DNA of 44,689 nucleotides from Oscillospiraceae bacterium (GCA_015063685.1 SVTR01000030.1:1-44689); one strand, 5' to 3'; counted from the stretch's first letter, positions 7,164-17,166 are shown. Notes: generated by a model not told the origin, from the sequence alone. A program made the numbers and translations.

Positions 7164-9701
7164 GTGTATTATAATCCGAAAGAAGACAGGATAGAGCTTT
7201 CCGTCCGTGAGCTATGCGCCATGGCCTTCCTGTCGGGAGACCTGGATGCCCGGGTCTCGCCTGTCAATCCATATGAAGCGGCTCGGGTGGGTCGGGAGAT
7301 CCATCAGCGCCTCCAGAAGGAGCGGGGAGCCGCTTACCATTCCGAGGTCACGTTGCACCACGAATGTCGGTTGGGTGGCGTGACCTTTTTCGTCAACGGC
7401 CGTGCGGACGGCATTCTGTGCGATCCCGAGAGCGGAGACTACACGGTAGAGGAGATCAAGACCCTGTCCCGCCCTCTGTGGTATGGGGGGGAGGGCTTTG
7501 CGCGGCAAAGCGATATGGGGCAGTTGATCTGTTACGCCTACTTTCTGGCCTTTGCTAAGTCACTGTCCCGCGTGACCCTGCGCTTGACCTACGTTTGCTC
7601 GGCGGATGACGATATCCATTATCAGGACGCCATCATGACCGCAGATCAGCTACGAGACGCCTTTGTGGCTGTGCTGAACCTGATCCTTCCACGGGCCCAA
7701 GACCTGCGAAATCGGGCGGTGGTTCTGCGCCCCAGGGCCAAGGACGCCGTGTTTCCCTATACCCATATCAGAGATGCCCAGGGCGAAATGATCCGGGAGG
7801 TCTGGCGGGATATGCGGCACGGCGAGACGGTTTTTGCCCAAGCCCCTACGGGCATCGGCAAGACCATCTCCACCCTATATCCTGCCGTCAAGTGCCTCGG
7901 AGAAGGCAGATGCGACAAGATCTTTTATCTGACCGCCAAGTCAGCCACCCGCCGTGAAGCGGTCGGTGCCGTTGAGAAGATGATCTCTGCGGGTACCCCC
8001 TTGCGGGCGGTGGTGATCGCCGCGCGGGAGCCCATGTGCGCCTGTGGTGAGGCCAAGGGAGCGGAGGGACGGCTGACTCGTTTTTGCAATCCCGAGACCT
8101 GTCCTTATGCCAAGGGCTACTATGATCGCTTGGAGGGCGTCATGCAAGAGCTTTTATCGGAGGAGGGCAGGGTCTACACTCCCCGGGTGATCAGCGCGGC
8201 GGCAGAGCGAGGTAAGGTGTGCCCTTATGAGCTGTCCCTGGATCTGTCCGAGCGGTGCGAAATTGTTATCTGTGACTATAATTACGTTTTTTCTCCCTCG
8301 GTGTACCTGCGTCGGTATTTTGCCGAAGGCGTGCCCGGCGGGGAGGGGAATCGGTATATCTTTCTTGTGGATGAAGCCCATAACCTGGCCGACCGCGCCA
8401 GGGATCTTTACAGCGCGACCCTGTCTCTGTCCGAGATCATGGATATCCAGGATACGGTGAACGCCTATGAGACCCAATATGCCTACGGCCTTCGCGGGGC
8501 GATCTTTCCCGAGGAGGATGCCCCTTGCGACCATCAGGAGGTTAGCGCCCTGACTATGGATGATCTCATCGGGGATATGCGACGGGCATCCTATGTATGC
8601 CGTGATCACCTGACCGAGGGGACGGACGGCGTTTGTCGAGGGGCTGATCTCCGGCGGGAATCCCCCTTGATCCTGTTGGATACCGTGGGGGTCTTGTGCA
8701 AAAAATACGATCGTTGGTTGCGTCGTCATGCAGCCCACCCGCTCTATGCTACGGTGGATCGCTTGACCTCCATGCTCAAGGCCTTCCGCTCAGCGGGCAG
8801 CTATTACGACGAGCACTACGCCACCCTCACCGAGGTGGAGGGGCAGGACATCCGTGTGAGTTTGGTTTGTCTGGATCCCGCGGAGATTCTGAAGCCGATA
8901 CTGAAAAAGGCGGTGGCGCGGGTGTTGTTTTCCGCTACCCTGACGCCCCAGGATTACTTTGCGGATATTCTGGGTGGAGATGGTGACAGCGTTTGCATCT
9001 CCTTTGACTCCCCCTTTCCCCCTGAGCGCCTGTGCGTGGCGGTGGCAGACCATATCAGCCTGCGCCATGAGGACAGACAAAAGGCCGTCCGCCAGGTGGT
9101 ATCCTATATTGCCGCCACTGTGTCGGCCAAAAAGGGCAATTATCTGGTCTATTTCCCCTCCTATGAATACATGGAGGACGTGAGGGAGATCTTTGAGAAA
9201 AAATACCCCAAGGTGCGCCTACTGGTGCAACGGCAGGGCATGACCGCTGCCGAGCGGGAGGCCTTTATTTCCTCTTTTTCCGAGGGCGACGGCAAGCTTC
9301 GCGTGGGCTTTTGCGTCCTCGGCGGATCCTTCTCCGAGGGCGTTGACCTTCCCGGCAACAGCCTGATCGGGGTTATTATCCTCGGCACGGGGATTCCCGG
9401 CCTGTCCTCCCTCCGCAACATCATGGCGGAGCACTATAACGACACCAAGGACGGGGAGGGCTACGCCTACGCCTACACCTACCCGGGCATGAATCGTGTG
9501 CTCCAGGCCGCGGGTCGTGTCATCCGACGTCCCGAGGACAAGGGGGTGGTGGTGCTCCTGGATGACCGCTACGCCGCCCCGCCTTATACCCGACTCTATC
9601 CCGACCATTGGACAAATATGACCGCCGTGGGGGAACCCATGTCCCTGAAGGAGCATCTGGAGCGGTTTTGGGAGAAGGTAGAGGGGGAGGAGCCCGAATG
9701 A
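7164..9701 (+). CDS. DinG/XPD-type Fe-S helicase with N-terminal PD-(D/E)XK nuclease domain
   Basis: This 845-residue DNA repair protein combines a nuclease-like and a helicase module. Residues 1-180 hold the PD-(D/E)XK signature: GRADG with Asp82, then Glu97-Ile-Lys99. The superfamily 2 helicase follows, with Walker A APTGIGKT (227-234), four likely iron-sulfur cysteines (Cys292 or 294, Cys308, Cys313, Cys353), a DEAH box at 403-406, the LFSATLTP motif, and the C-terminal HELICc2 domain with QAAGRVIRR. The GTG start at 7164 is fixed by AAAGGAGGT at 7149-7156; a nearby ATG at 7159 is out of frame and soon stops. It lies 41 bp after the DUF4838 gene without a terminator, so it may be co-transcribed. 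The likely role is unwinding structured or damaged DNA. Confidence 0.9.
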   Translation: MYYNPKEDRIELSVRELCAMAFLSGDLDARVSPVNPYEAARVGREIHQRLQKERGAAYHSEVTLHHECRLGGVTFFVNGRADGILCDPESGDYTVEEIKTLSRPLWYGGEGFARQSDMGQLICYAYFLAFAKSLSRVTLRLTYVCSADDDIHYQDAIMTADQLRDAFVAVLNLILPRAQDLRNRAVVLRPRAKDAVFPYTHIRDAQGEMIREVWRDMRHGETVFAQAPTGIGKTISTLYPAVKCLGEGRCDKIFYLTAKSATRREAVGAVEKMISAGTPLRAVVIAAREPMCACGEAKGAEGRLTRFCNPETCPYAKGYYDRLEGVMQELLSEEGRVYTPRVISAAAERGKVCPYELSLDLSERCEIVICDYNYVFSPSVYLRRYFAEGVPGGEGNRYIFLVDEAHNLADRARDLYSATLSLSEIMDIQDTVNAYETQYAYGLRGAIFPEEDAPCDHQEVSALTMDDLIGDMRRASYVCRDHLTEGTDGVCRGADLRRESPLILLDTVGVLCKKYDRWLRRHAAHPLYATVDRLTSMLKAFRSAGSYYDEHYATLTEVEGQDIRVSLVCLDPAEILKPILKKAVARVLFSATLTPQDYFADILGGDGDSVCISFDSPFPPERLCVAVADHISLRHEDRQKAVRQVVSYIAATVSAKKGNYLVYFPSYEYMEDVREIFEKKYPKVRLLVQRQGMTAAEREAFISSFSEGDGKLRVGFCVLGGSFSEGVDLPGNSLIGVIILGTGIPGLSSLRNIMAEHYNDTKDGEGYAYAYTYPGMNRVLQAAGRVIRRPEDKGVVVLLDDRYAAPPYTRLYPDHWTNMTAVGEPMSLKEHLERFWEKVEGEEPE

Positions 9702-9767
9702 AAAACAAATCATTGTGTTTTGACACCGCAAAAAAACAATAGCGACATTTGATTTTGGAGGACAATT

Positions 9768-12395
9768 ATGAAACGGACGAAACTTTTACTGCTGACAATT
9801 TTGCTTTTTCTGGTGTTGGCGTTGCCCTTAACGGCTTGTATCGAGGGCGATCCAAGGGAGACGAGTGCCCCTGAAGAAACTACAGAAGAGGCTACCGAGG
9901 CTCCCGAGATAACCGACGAGGAAACCGAAAGGATAACGGCGGAGGATACGTTTGCCGACGAAACGAATGAGGAGATGTCGTCTCCGTCTGACCCTTTTGG
10001 AGAGAGTGCCACTGTGGAGAAACAGACTGCGAACGAGCCTCTGACCGAAAAAAACGAATCCGATGGACCTGTCACAGAGGACGCTGAAAACAGAGAACCT
10101 GAAACCGAAGAATTTGAATCCAAAGTATTGGAAACCGAGGAACCCGAAACAGAAACAGAAGAGCCTGAAACAGAAGAGCCTGAAACAGAAGAGCCGGAAA
10201 CAGAAACAGAGGTGCCTGAAACAGAAGAGCCTCACACGCATATGTGGGGTGAATGGATGACAATTCGTGAACCTTCCTGTACAGAAGAAGGTCTTGTAGA
10301 GCGAAGCTGTGCTTGCGGTGAGACGGAAACAGCAGCCCTCGATGCCGAAGGACACCAAGAGAGCGACTGGATGATTGACGAGGAGCCGGCATATGAGGTG
10401 GAAGGACATAGACATACCGAGTGTATTGTTTGTCATGAAACCGTCAGAGAAGAGGCAATCCCTGCGCTGGAGGGCTCTCGTGGTTTGGTGTTCACGTCCA
10501 ACGGCGACGGTACTTGCTATGTCAGCGGCGTTGGTACATGTACTGATGTTGATGTCATCCTTCCCAGATATTCACCCGATAAAGACCTTGTGACAGGGAT
10601 TGGTGACCGCGCATTCTGGGAATATAAAATTATGAAAACCATTTTAATTCATGATAGCGTAAGAAGCATTGGAGAACATGCTTTTTATTCCTGCAGTAAC
10701 CTGATAAGCATACATATTCCTGCCAGTGTAAGCAGTATAGGTTATCAGGCGTTTATGATTGGTGAATGCAATATCAAGAGTATCACTGTAGATGAAAACA
10801 ACCCCGTATATTGCAGCGACGGGAACTGTTTGATCGAAACCGAGAGTAAAGTTCTCATCCGTGGTTGTCCGAACAGCAAAATCCCTTCGGATGGAAGTGT
10901 CGAGGTGATCGGTGAGCATGCTTTCGCAAGTTGTAAAAGCTATTCCTATGGACTGAAAAATATTGATATCCCTGATACTGTGAAGAGAATTGAAGATTAT
11001 GCTTTTGGGTGGTGTGAATATCTGGAACAGATCATCCTGCCTGATAGTGTGGTCTATATAGGCACGGGGGCATTTGTTTTTAATTTCAATATGGCCGAAG
11101 TAAGGCTTAGTGAAAATTTGACTTACCTGGGTGCACGTGCCTTTGATTGCAATTGGAGTTTGCAGCGTATTGTGATTCCCGAGGGTGTGCCGGATATTCT
11201 GGATAGCACATTTTCATCTTGCAATAGCTTGGAGAGCGTTGTGCTTCCTTCGAAATTGAAAACCATAGGAGACCATGCTTTTTCCGGATGCGATAACTTA
11301 AAATCAGTTACAACGGTCGACAATTCTACGGTGAATAAGATACCGGATACGGTGGTTCGTATTGGTTGGAGCGCTTTTTCACAATGTGATCCGGTATTGG
11401 AGAAAGAAAACGGCATAAATTATATAGACGACTGGATTGTGAGTGCTGACGATTCCATCACAGAGATCACATGGAGAAAGAACACGGTTGGTCTTGCAGA
11501 CAGAGCGTTTTATCAACTATCGGGGCTTACTGTCGTTCATATCCCGGATCATATCTCTTTCATCGGAGCAGATTGTTTTAACAGCTGTGACAATCTGACC
11601 GAGGTTGTCATGTCGAATGATGTGTTAACCCTGGGGAAGGAAGCCTTTAGAAGTTGTGATAATCTCAAAAAAGTGATCCTGTCCCAAAGCTTGACGGCAA
11701 TCAATGACGGTACTTTTTCGGGTTGCTCAAGCCTGGAAAATATGGATATCCCACCACAACTTGTCAGCATTGGTGATAATGCTTTTTCACGTTGTGAGAG
11801 TCTCACGGAACTGATCTTGCCGGAAACTTTGACCAGTATTGGAAATAGCGCATTCTCGTACTGCGATGGCTTGCTCGGTATAGATATTCCTGACAGTGTA
11901 ACTTCCATGGGCTCGTATGCTTTTGAAAATTGCAATCACCTTGCTTATGTCCATATAGGCGAAGGCTTGACTGCTATCAGTGACTATGCGTTTGCGTTAT
12001 GCCATGGGTTGACGGATGTAACCATGAGCGATCATGTAACCTCTATAGGTGAATGGGCCTTCTATCACGACATTGCTTTGGAGAATATAACGATTCCGTC
12101 TGCCTTGAAAACCATCGGAGAGCGCGCCTTTTACAACTGCAGGAAACTGCAATATTTCACTATCCCGGACGGAGTTGCGACCATTGAGGAGGCAGCGTTT
12201 TTCTCCTGTGTTGAGCTTGTGAGAATTTCTATCCCCCGCAGTGTGACCTTCATTGATCAGAGCGCTTTCGCATATTGCAGGAGCTTGAGCAAGGTACACT
12301 ATGCAGGAACGTCGGAAGAATGGGGAAGGCTTAATATTTATCTTGATAACGACTATCTTTTGATGGCTTCCATCCATTACAACCGGTTCCCGTAA
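9768..12395 (+). CDS. BspA-like leucine-rich-repeat surface lipoprotein
   Basis: This 875-residue protein starts with a lipoprotein signal peptide and lipobox LTAC (Cys24), so it should be exported and lipid-anchored. Residues 25-155 are a low-complexity Glu/Thr/Pro linker with repeated ETEEPE units. A short Cys-rich segment follows (SCACGE, CIVCHE, with HTH and WGEW), then about 20 LRR_5 (Treponema pallidum/BspA-type) repeats of about 23 residues with the pattern L-x-x-I-x-I-P-x-x-V-x-x-I-G-x-x-A-F. Such proteins bind host or matrix ligands in other bacteria; binding here is inferred. GGAGGA sits 5 nt before the ATG. Base composition is clearly AT-richer than its neighbours, and a UUCG terminator follows. 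Confidence 0.9.
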   Translation: MKRTKLLLLTILLFLVLALPLTACIEGDPRETSAPEETTEEATEAPEITDEETERITAEDTFADETNEEMSSPSDPFGESATVEKQTANEPLTEKNESDGPVTEDAENREPETEEFESKVLETEEPETETEEPETEEPETEEPETETEVPETEEPHTHMWGEWMTIREPSCTEEGLVERSCACGETETAALDAEGHQESDWMIDEEPAYEVEGHRHTECIVCHETVREEAIPALEGSRGLVFTSNGDGTCYVSGVGTCTDVDVILPRYSPDKDLVTGIGDRAFWEYKIMKTILIHDSVRSIGEHAFYSCSNLISIHIPASVSSIGYQAFMIGECNIKSITVDENNPVYCSDGNCLIETESKVLIRGCPNSKIPSDGSVEVIGEHAFASCKSYSYGLKNIDIPDTVKRIEDYAFGWCEYLEQIILPDSVVYIGTGAFVFNFNMAEVRLSENLTYLGARAFDCNWSLQRIVIPEGVPDILDSTFSSCNSLESVVLPSKLKTIGDHAFSGCDNLKSVTTVDNSTVNKIPDTVVRIGWSAFSQCDPVLEKENGINYIDDWIVSADDSITEITWRKNTVGLADRAFYQLSGLTVVHIPDHISFIGADCFNSCDNLTEVVMSNDVLTLGKEAFRSCDNLKKVILSQSLTAINDGTFSGCSSLENMDIPPQLVSIGDNAFSRCESLTELILPETLTSIGNSAFSYCDGLLGIDIPDSVTSMGSYAFENCNHLAYVHIGEGLTAISDYAFALCHGLTDVTMSDHVTSIGEWAFYHDIALENITIPSALKTIGERAFYNCRKLQYFTIPDGVATIEEAAFFSCVELVRISIPRSVTFIDQSAFAYCRSLSKVHYAGTSEEWGRLNIYLDNDYLLMASIHYNRFP

Positions 12396-12402
12396 AATGC
12401 CA

Positions 12403-12428
12403 AGGAGCGGCTTCGGTCGCTCCTTTTT
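12403..12428 (+). terminator. UUCG-tetraloop intrinsic terminator after the first LRR gene
   Basis: AGGAGCG (12403-12409) pairs with CGCTCCT (12418-12424), extended by G-T and C-G pairs around a TTCG loop, and runs into five T. The T-run ends one base before the GGAGG ribosome site of the next gene, leaving no room for a promoter between terminator and ribosome site. Confidence 0.85.
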
Positions 12429-12439
12429 GGAGGAATTAA

Positions 12440-15400
12440 ATGAAAGTTCATAGAAAAGCAATAAAGAAAAGCTTTTTTAGTGATAAAATGAAGCATAATT
12501 ATTTTATTTTGGGGGAAAAGATGAAGACAATGAAATATTTGACGATCCTCGCGGTTCTTCTCATGGCTTTGAGCTTTGCGCTGACAGCGTGCAGCGGAGG
12601 CAATGTGCCGGAAGATACGACGGCTACCGAAGGACAGACGACTGCGCCTGTCACGGAAGCGCCTGGGACGGAGGCGCCTGCTACAGGTGAGCCCGAGACC
12701 GGCGTGCCTATCACCGACGAGCCTGAGACCAATGAGCTCGAGATCGACGAGCCTGAGACCAACGAGTTTGAGACTAACGAGTCCGAGACCAACGAGTCCG
12801 AGACCAACGAGCCCACCACGGAAGTTCCCCATGAACACGTTTGGGGCGATTGGACTAAGGAAAAGACCGCCACCTGCACCGAGAAGGGAAGCGAGAAGCG
12901 GACTTGCGCGTGCGGGGAGAGCGAGAGCCGTGAGATTGCCGCATTGGGTCACACCGAGGTGGTTGATGCCGCTGTAGAGGCGACCTGCACCGAAACGGGT
13001 CTGACCGAGGGTAAGCATTGCAGTGTTTGCAATGCCGTGCTGGTGGCACAGGAGACCGTGGCCGCGAAGGGTCATACTAAGATAATCGATGCTACGGCCA
13101 CCGCTCCTACTTGCACCGAAACAGGTTTGACGGAGAGTGCTCATTGCTCTGTATGTAACGCTATTCTTGCGGTACAGGAGATTGTGACTGCGATAAAACA
13201 CAATTTTGTTGACAGAAAATGTGAATATTGTCATGCGAAACTGAGTGAAGGTCTTGAATTCATTTCTAGAGATGATGGCAGATGTTATGTGAGTGGTATA
13301 GGAACTTGTGAGGATCTGGATATTATCATTCCGGAGGTTTCTCCTGAGGGGGATCAGGTAATAGGAATTTATAACGAGGCGTTTTCCGATTGCGATAACC
13401 TGATAAGCGTTCAAATTCCTGATGGTGTAACGTGGATTGGTAGTAATGCGTTTTATAATTGTGATAACCTGATGAGCATCAAAATCCCTGATAGTGTTAA
13501 TACCATCAACAATTCTGCGTTCTACGAAAGTAACAAATTATATCAAAAAGATCGTGGTGTATATTATGTGGACCGATGGATAGTTGATTGTGATAATGAC
13601 GTAAAAAATGTTGAGTTGCGTGAAAATACTGCAGGTATTTGTCCTTTCGCATTTGCCGGCAGCAACCTGATAAGTATCGAGATTCCAGCCAGCGTAATAA
13701 GCATTAGTGATTATGCTTTTGATGATTGCAGTAGTCTACGAAGCGTCATGATTGCCGACAATAGCCGGCTTATGAGCATCGGTCGTTCTGCTTTTGAAGG
13801 ATGCAGTAGCTTGACGAGCATAAAGTTTGGTGAAAATAGCCAACTGTTAAGTCTCGGTGTTGGAGCGTTTTATAATTGTAGTAATCTGACAAGTATCAAG
13901 ATACCCGCCAGCGTAACGAATGTCGCTAATGCGGCATTTGAAGGCTGTAATAAGCTGATTAAAAAGAAAGATGGCGTATCCTATGTGGATAAATGGGTTA
14001 TTGATTGTGATACGAGTGTAAGAGAGGTTACACTACGTGCAGATACTGTGGCCATTGGCTATTCTGCGTTCTCGGGATGTAAAAAACTGACGAGCATCTC
14101 GATTCCCTATCATGTAACGCTCATCGCTACTTATGCGTTCCACAATTGCAGTAGCTTGAAGAGCATAGATATTGTCGAATGGGGTCTACTTACGAGCATT
14201 GGCGATAGCGCATTCTCCGGTTGTAGTAGTTTGAAGAGTATTGTAATACCTGCTGGTGTGACGAATATTGACCCTGAAATGTTCTATGGGTGTAGCAGTT
14301 TGACAAGTATCATAGTGGATGACAACAACCCCATATACCATGATGATGGCAATTGTCTTATTGAGACAGCCACCAAAACTTTGGTTATGGGATGTAAAAC
14401 TAGCGCGTTTCCTACCGACGGTAGTGTAACAAGCATAGGCCATATGGCATTTTCCAATTGTAGCAGCATAAAAAGTATTGAGATTCCTGCCTCTATAATA
14501 AGCATCAGCACTTCAGCGTTCTTGAACCGCGGCAGCCTAACGAGTATTAAAGTAGATGACAATAATCCCACATATCATGATAACGATAATTGCTTAATCG
14601 AGACCGCCACCAAGACTTTGGTACTGGGATGTGAAACCAGTGTGATTCCTACGGACGGCAGTGTGACAAACATTGGTAGTAGGGCGTTCTACGGTTGTAG
14701 TAGCCTGACGAGCATTGTTATCCCTGACGGCGTGACAAATATTAGCAATTCTGCTTTCAGGGGTTGCCATAGTTTGACGAGCATTGTTATTCCTGACAGC
14801 GTGACAACTGTCGATGATTATGCGTTTGAAGATTGTCGAGAATTATCGAACATCATATTTGGCGAGAATAGTCACCTTAAAAACATCGGTAAATATGTGT
14901 TTTCTGGATGTATAAATTTAACGCTTATTAATGTTCCCTCCCATGTAACGATTATTGATGATTGTGCGTTTTTTAATTGTAGTAGTCTACAGAGTGTAGG
15001 GATTGCAGACAATAGCCAGCTTACGAGCATTGGCAGTTCTGCATTCTACAATTGTAGAAGACTAACGAGTATAAAGTTTGGTGAAAATAGCCAACTTTCA
15101 CGCATTGGTGGCGAAGCATTCTCTGGTTGCAATAATCTGGTGAGCATTGTGATTCCTGACAGCGTAACAAGTGTCGATAGTTCAGCTTTCTCAGGTTGTA
15201 GTAAATTGATTCAAGAGGAAAACAATGTATATTATGTAGACAGATGGGTTTTAGGCGCAGATCGTAATTGGTTTGGGAGTATTATCATATTGCGCTCGGA
15301 TGCCGTGGGTATTTGTGATAATGCGTTTTATGATTATGACCATCTTATAACCATTGAGCTTCCCGACAGCGTGACAAGCATTGGCGAATGTGCGTTCTAC

Positions 15401-15613
15401 AGTTGCTGGATGCTGACGAGCGTCGTAATTTCCGATGGTGTGAAAAGTCTCGGAGAGAATGCTTTCGGTAGTTGTGAAAATCTGACAAGTATTACTTTCA
15501 CCGGCAACAAATCCAAATGGCAGGCTATCGATAAAAATGAGGATTGGAACAACAACACCGGCAACTACACCGTCCACTGCACCGACGGCGACATCCCCAA
15601 AACCGAATCCTAA
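12440..15613 (+). CDS. Second BspA-like leucine-rich-repeat surface lipoprotein
   Basis: This protein of up to 1057 residues is a paralogue of the preceding gene. It has a hydrophobic signal with lipobox LTAC, a Thr/Glu/Pro/Asn linker (ETNES and ETDEP units), two Cys-rich repeats containing CTETGLTE and HCSVCNA, and about 30 LRR_5 repeats. An internal unit of about 79 residues beginning near 14305 is duplicated at about 14545 (both carry DDNNP-x-YHD and NCLIETATKTLV). The start is uncertain: 12440 has a perfect GGAGG at 12429-12433 but adds 27 basic residues before a canonical lipoprotein signal, whereas the ATG at 12521 gives a normal signal peptide with a weaker GGGGGA site. Composition is AT-rich like its neighbour. 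The inferred role is a surface adhesin. Confidence 0.88.
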   Translation: MKVHRKAIKKSFFSDKMKHNYFILGEKMKTMKYLTILAVLLMALSFALTACSGGNVPEDTTATEGQTTAPVTEAPGTEAPATGEPETGVPITDEPETNELEIDEPETNEFETNESETNESETNEPTTEVPHEHVWGDWTKEKTATCTEKGSEKRTCACGESESREIAALGHTEVVDAAVEATCTETGLTEGKHCSVCNAVLVAQETVAAKGHTKIIDATATAPTCTETGLTESAHCSVCNAILAVQEIVTAIKHNFVDRKCEYCHAKLSEGLEFISRDDGRCYVSGIGTCEDLDIIIPEVSPEGDQVIGIYNEAFSDCDNLISVQIPDGVTWIGSNAFYNCDNLMSIKIPDSVNTINNSAFYESNKLYQKDRGVYYVDRWIVDCDNDVKNVELRENTAGICPFAFAGSNLISIEIPASVISISDYAFDDCSSLRSVMIADNSRLMSIGRSAFEGCSSLTSIKFGENSQLLSLGVGAFYNCSNLTSIKIPASVTNVANAAFEGCNKLIKKKDGVSYVDKWVIDCDTSVREVTLRADTVAIGYSAFSGCKKLTSISIPYHVTLIATYAFHNCSSLKSIDIVEWGLLTSIGDSAFSGCSSLKSIVIPAGVTNIDPEMFYGCSSLTSIIVDDNNPIYHDDGNCLIETATKTLVMGCKTSAFPTDGSVTSIGHMAFSNCSSIKSIEIPASIISISTSAFLNRGSLTSIKVDDNNPTYHDNDNCLIETATKTLVLGCETSVIPTDGSVTNIGSRAFYGCSSLTSIVIPDGVTNISNSAFRGCHSLTSIVIPDSVTTVDDYAFEDCRELSNIIFGENSHLKNIGKYVFSGCINLTLINVPSHVTIIDDCAFFNCSSLQSVGIADNSQLTSIGSSAFYNCRRLTSIKFGENSQLSRIGGEAFSGCNNLVSIVIPDSVTSVDSSAFSGCSKLIQEENNVYYVDRWVLGADRNWFGSIIILRSDAVGICDNAFYDYDHLITIELPDSVTSIGECAFYSCWMLTSVVISDGVKSLGENAFGSCENLTSITFTGNKSKWQAIDKNEDWNNNTGNYTVHCTDGDIPKTES

Positions 15614-15625
15614 TGTAATCATCCC

Positions 15626-15654
15626 GCCCCACCTCTCCGAGGTGGGGCTCTTTT
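15626..15654 (+). terminator. Intrinsic terminator after the second LRR gene
   Basis: A 10-bp GC-rich stem (GCCCCACCTC 15626-15635, GAGGTGGGGC 15639-15648) with a 3-nt loop is followed by TCTTTT. It lies 12 bp past the stop codon and isolates the LRR pair from the aminotransferase gene. Confidence 0.85.
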
Positions 15655-15757
15655 CAGCACTCTCTGCAAGAATTCCACAAAATCCTGCATTGTCCGGCGC
15701 CTAAAATCCTTCAAAAAGGAAAAAATACAAAATTTTTGCATTTTTTGAAAATACCTC

Positions 15758-15786
15758 TTGCTTTTTTGGAAAGAATATGATATAAT
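15758..15786 (+). promoter_or_regulatory. Sigma-A promoter of the aminotransferase gene
   Basis: TTGCTT (15758-15763) and TATAAT (15781-15786) are 17 bp apart. The start codon is 77 bp downstream of the -10 box, leaving a 5' leader of roughly 70 nt with no recognised riboswitch. Confidence 0.75.
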
Positions 15787-15863
15787 GTACCACGGTGTGC
15801 GGAGGCGGCCCTTTTGATGGCTCGTCTCCCGAAAATTTGTCAACCTACGGAGGATTCCTCATT

Positions 15864-17138
15864 ATGAAATATACCGATATGACCCGCGCCGAGCTGATCG
15901 CTGAGCAGGCGCGCCTGCAAGCCGCTTACGATGCCTTCTGTGCCCGCGGCCTGAAGCTGGACTTGTCCCGCGGTAAGCCCGGTGCCGAGCAGCTGGACAT
16001 CACCACCGAAATGCTGGATTGCCTGAACGCCGAGGATTGCAAGACGGGCGGCGGCTTTGATTGCCGTAACTACGGTCTCCTGGAGGGTACGCCCGAGGCT
16101 AAGAAGCTCTTCTCCGATCTTTTGGACATTCCCGAAAAGAACCTGTTCATCGGCGGTAACTCCTCCCTCAAGCTCATGTACGACGCGGTGGCTCGTTGTA
16201 TGCTCTACGGCAACTGCGACGGCGAGCCCTGGATCAAGCAGGGAACCATTAAGTTCATTTGTCCTGCCCCCGGCTACGACCGTCACTTTGCCATCTGCGA
16301 GTCCTTGGGCATTGAGATGATCCCCGTGGATATGACCCCCGACGGCCCCGACATGGATGCGGTTGAGGCCTTGGTGGCCGATCCTGCCGTCAAGGGCATC
16401 TGGTGTTGCCCCAAGTATTCCAACCCCGACGGCTACACCTACTCCGACGATACCGTCCGCCGTTTGGCCGCCATGAAGACTGCCGCTCCCGATTTCCGTA
16501 TTTTCTGGGACAACGCCTATGTGGTGCATGACCTTTACGACGGCGTCAGCGATACGCTTCTGGATATTTTCAAGGAGTGTGAGAAGGTGGGTACGGAGGA
16601 TCGCGTGTTCTACTTTGCCTCCACCTCCAAGATCTCCTTCCCCGGCTCGGGTGTGGCTATCTTCGCTATGTCCGATCGTAACATGAAGCAGGTCATGCCC
16701 ATTGTGGGCATCCAGACCATCGGCTACGACAAGCTGAACATGATGCGACACGTGAAGTTCTTCGGTAACGCCGAAGGAATCCTTGAGCACATGAAAAAGC
16801 AGGCCTCGGTGCTTCGCCCTAAGTTCTACGTGGTGCTCTCTACCCTGGAGAAGGATCTGAAGGACCCCGGCTTTGCTCATTGGACCAATCCCAAGGGCGG
16901 CTATTTCGTCAGCCTCTTTACCATGCCCGGCACCGCCAAGCGCGCATATGCCCTGGCCAAGGCCGCAGGTGTGACCCTCACCACCGTGGGTGCCACCTAC
17001 CCCTACGGCAAGGATCCCGCCGACAGCAATATCCGTATTGCACCCACCTTCCCCTCCCTGGAGGATCTCACCCTCGCCATGGAGGGTCTGACCGTTTGCC
17101 TGCGGCTGGCGGCGGTGGAAAAGCTTTTGGCTGATTGA
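15864..17138 (+). CDS. Aspartate-type aminotransferase, class I/II PLP enzyme (PF12897-like)
   Basis: This 424-residue cytosolic pyridoxal-phosphate enzyme belongs to the aspartate aminotransferase branch related to MocR C-terminal domains. Visible features are [14 protein letters not shown] near residue 35, the [10 protein letters not shown] cofactor-phosphate region, [25 protein letters not shown], and [11 protein letters not shown], where the Lys should form the internal aldimine. The likely reaction is aspartate plus 2-oxoglutarate to oxaloacetate plus glutamate, although members annotated this way may use other amino acids. The ATG at 15864 has GGAGG 10 nt upstream; upstream in-frame codons lie in the leader. 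It is a single-gene unit with its own promoter. Confidence 0.88.
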   Translation: MKYTDMTRAELIAEQARLQAAYDAFCARGLKLDLSRGKPGAEQLDITTEMLDCLNAEDCKTGGGFDCRNYGLLEGTPEAKKLFSDLLDIPEKNLFIGGNSSLKLMYDAVARCMLYGNCDGEPWIKQGTIKFICPAPGYDRHFAICESLGIEMIPVDMTPDGPDMDAVEALVADPAVKGIWCCPKYSNPDGYTYSDDTVRRLAAMKTAAPDFRIFWDNAYVVHDLYDGVSDTLLDIFKECEKVGTEDRVFYFASTSKISFPGSGVAIFAMSDRNMKQVMPIVGIQTIGYDKLNMMRHVKFFGNAEGILEHMKKQASVLRPKFYVVLSTLEKDLKDPGFAHWTNPKGGYFVSLFTMPGTAKRAYALAKAAGVTLTTVGATYPYGKDPADSNIRIAPTFPSLEDLTLAMEGLTVCLRLAAVEKLLAD

Positions 17139-17166
17139 GGGCAACTCTAAAGGTCATCTCTAAAAT
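17139..17166 (+). repeat. Solo copies of the miniature-element end sequence (two in tandem)
   Basis: Immediately after the aminotransferase stop, GGGCAACTCTAAA (17139-17151) is followed by GGTCATCTCTAAAA. Both resemble the GGGCATCTCTAAA end of the inverted-repeat elements at 20097 and 37966, but no matching opposite end lies nearby. They may be relics of insertions or target-like sequences. Confidence 0.4.

Noticed and set aside
10140..10225. Short-period direct repeats that could be a CRISPR-like array
   Set aside because: They are degenerate Glu/Thr/Pro codons in the linker of an exported protein, in frame, with no spacer structure and no cas genes.
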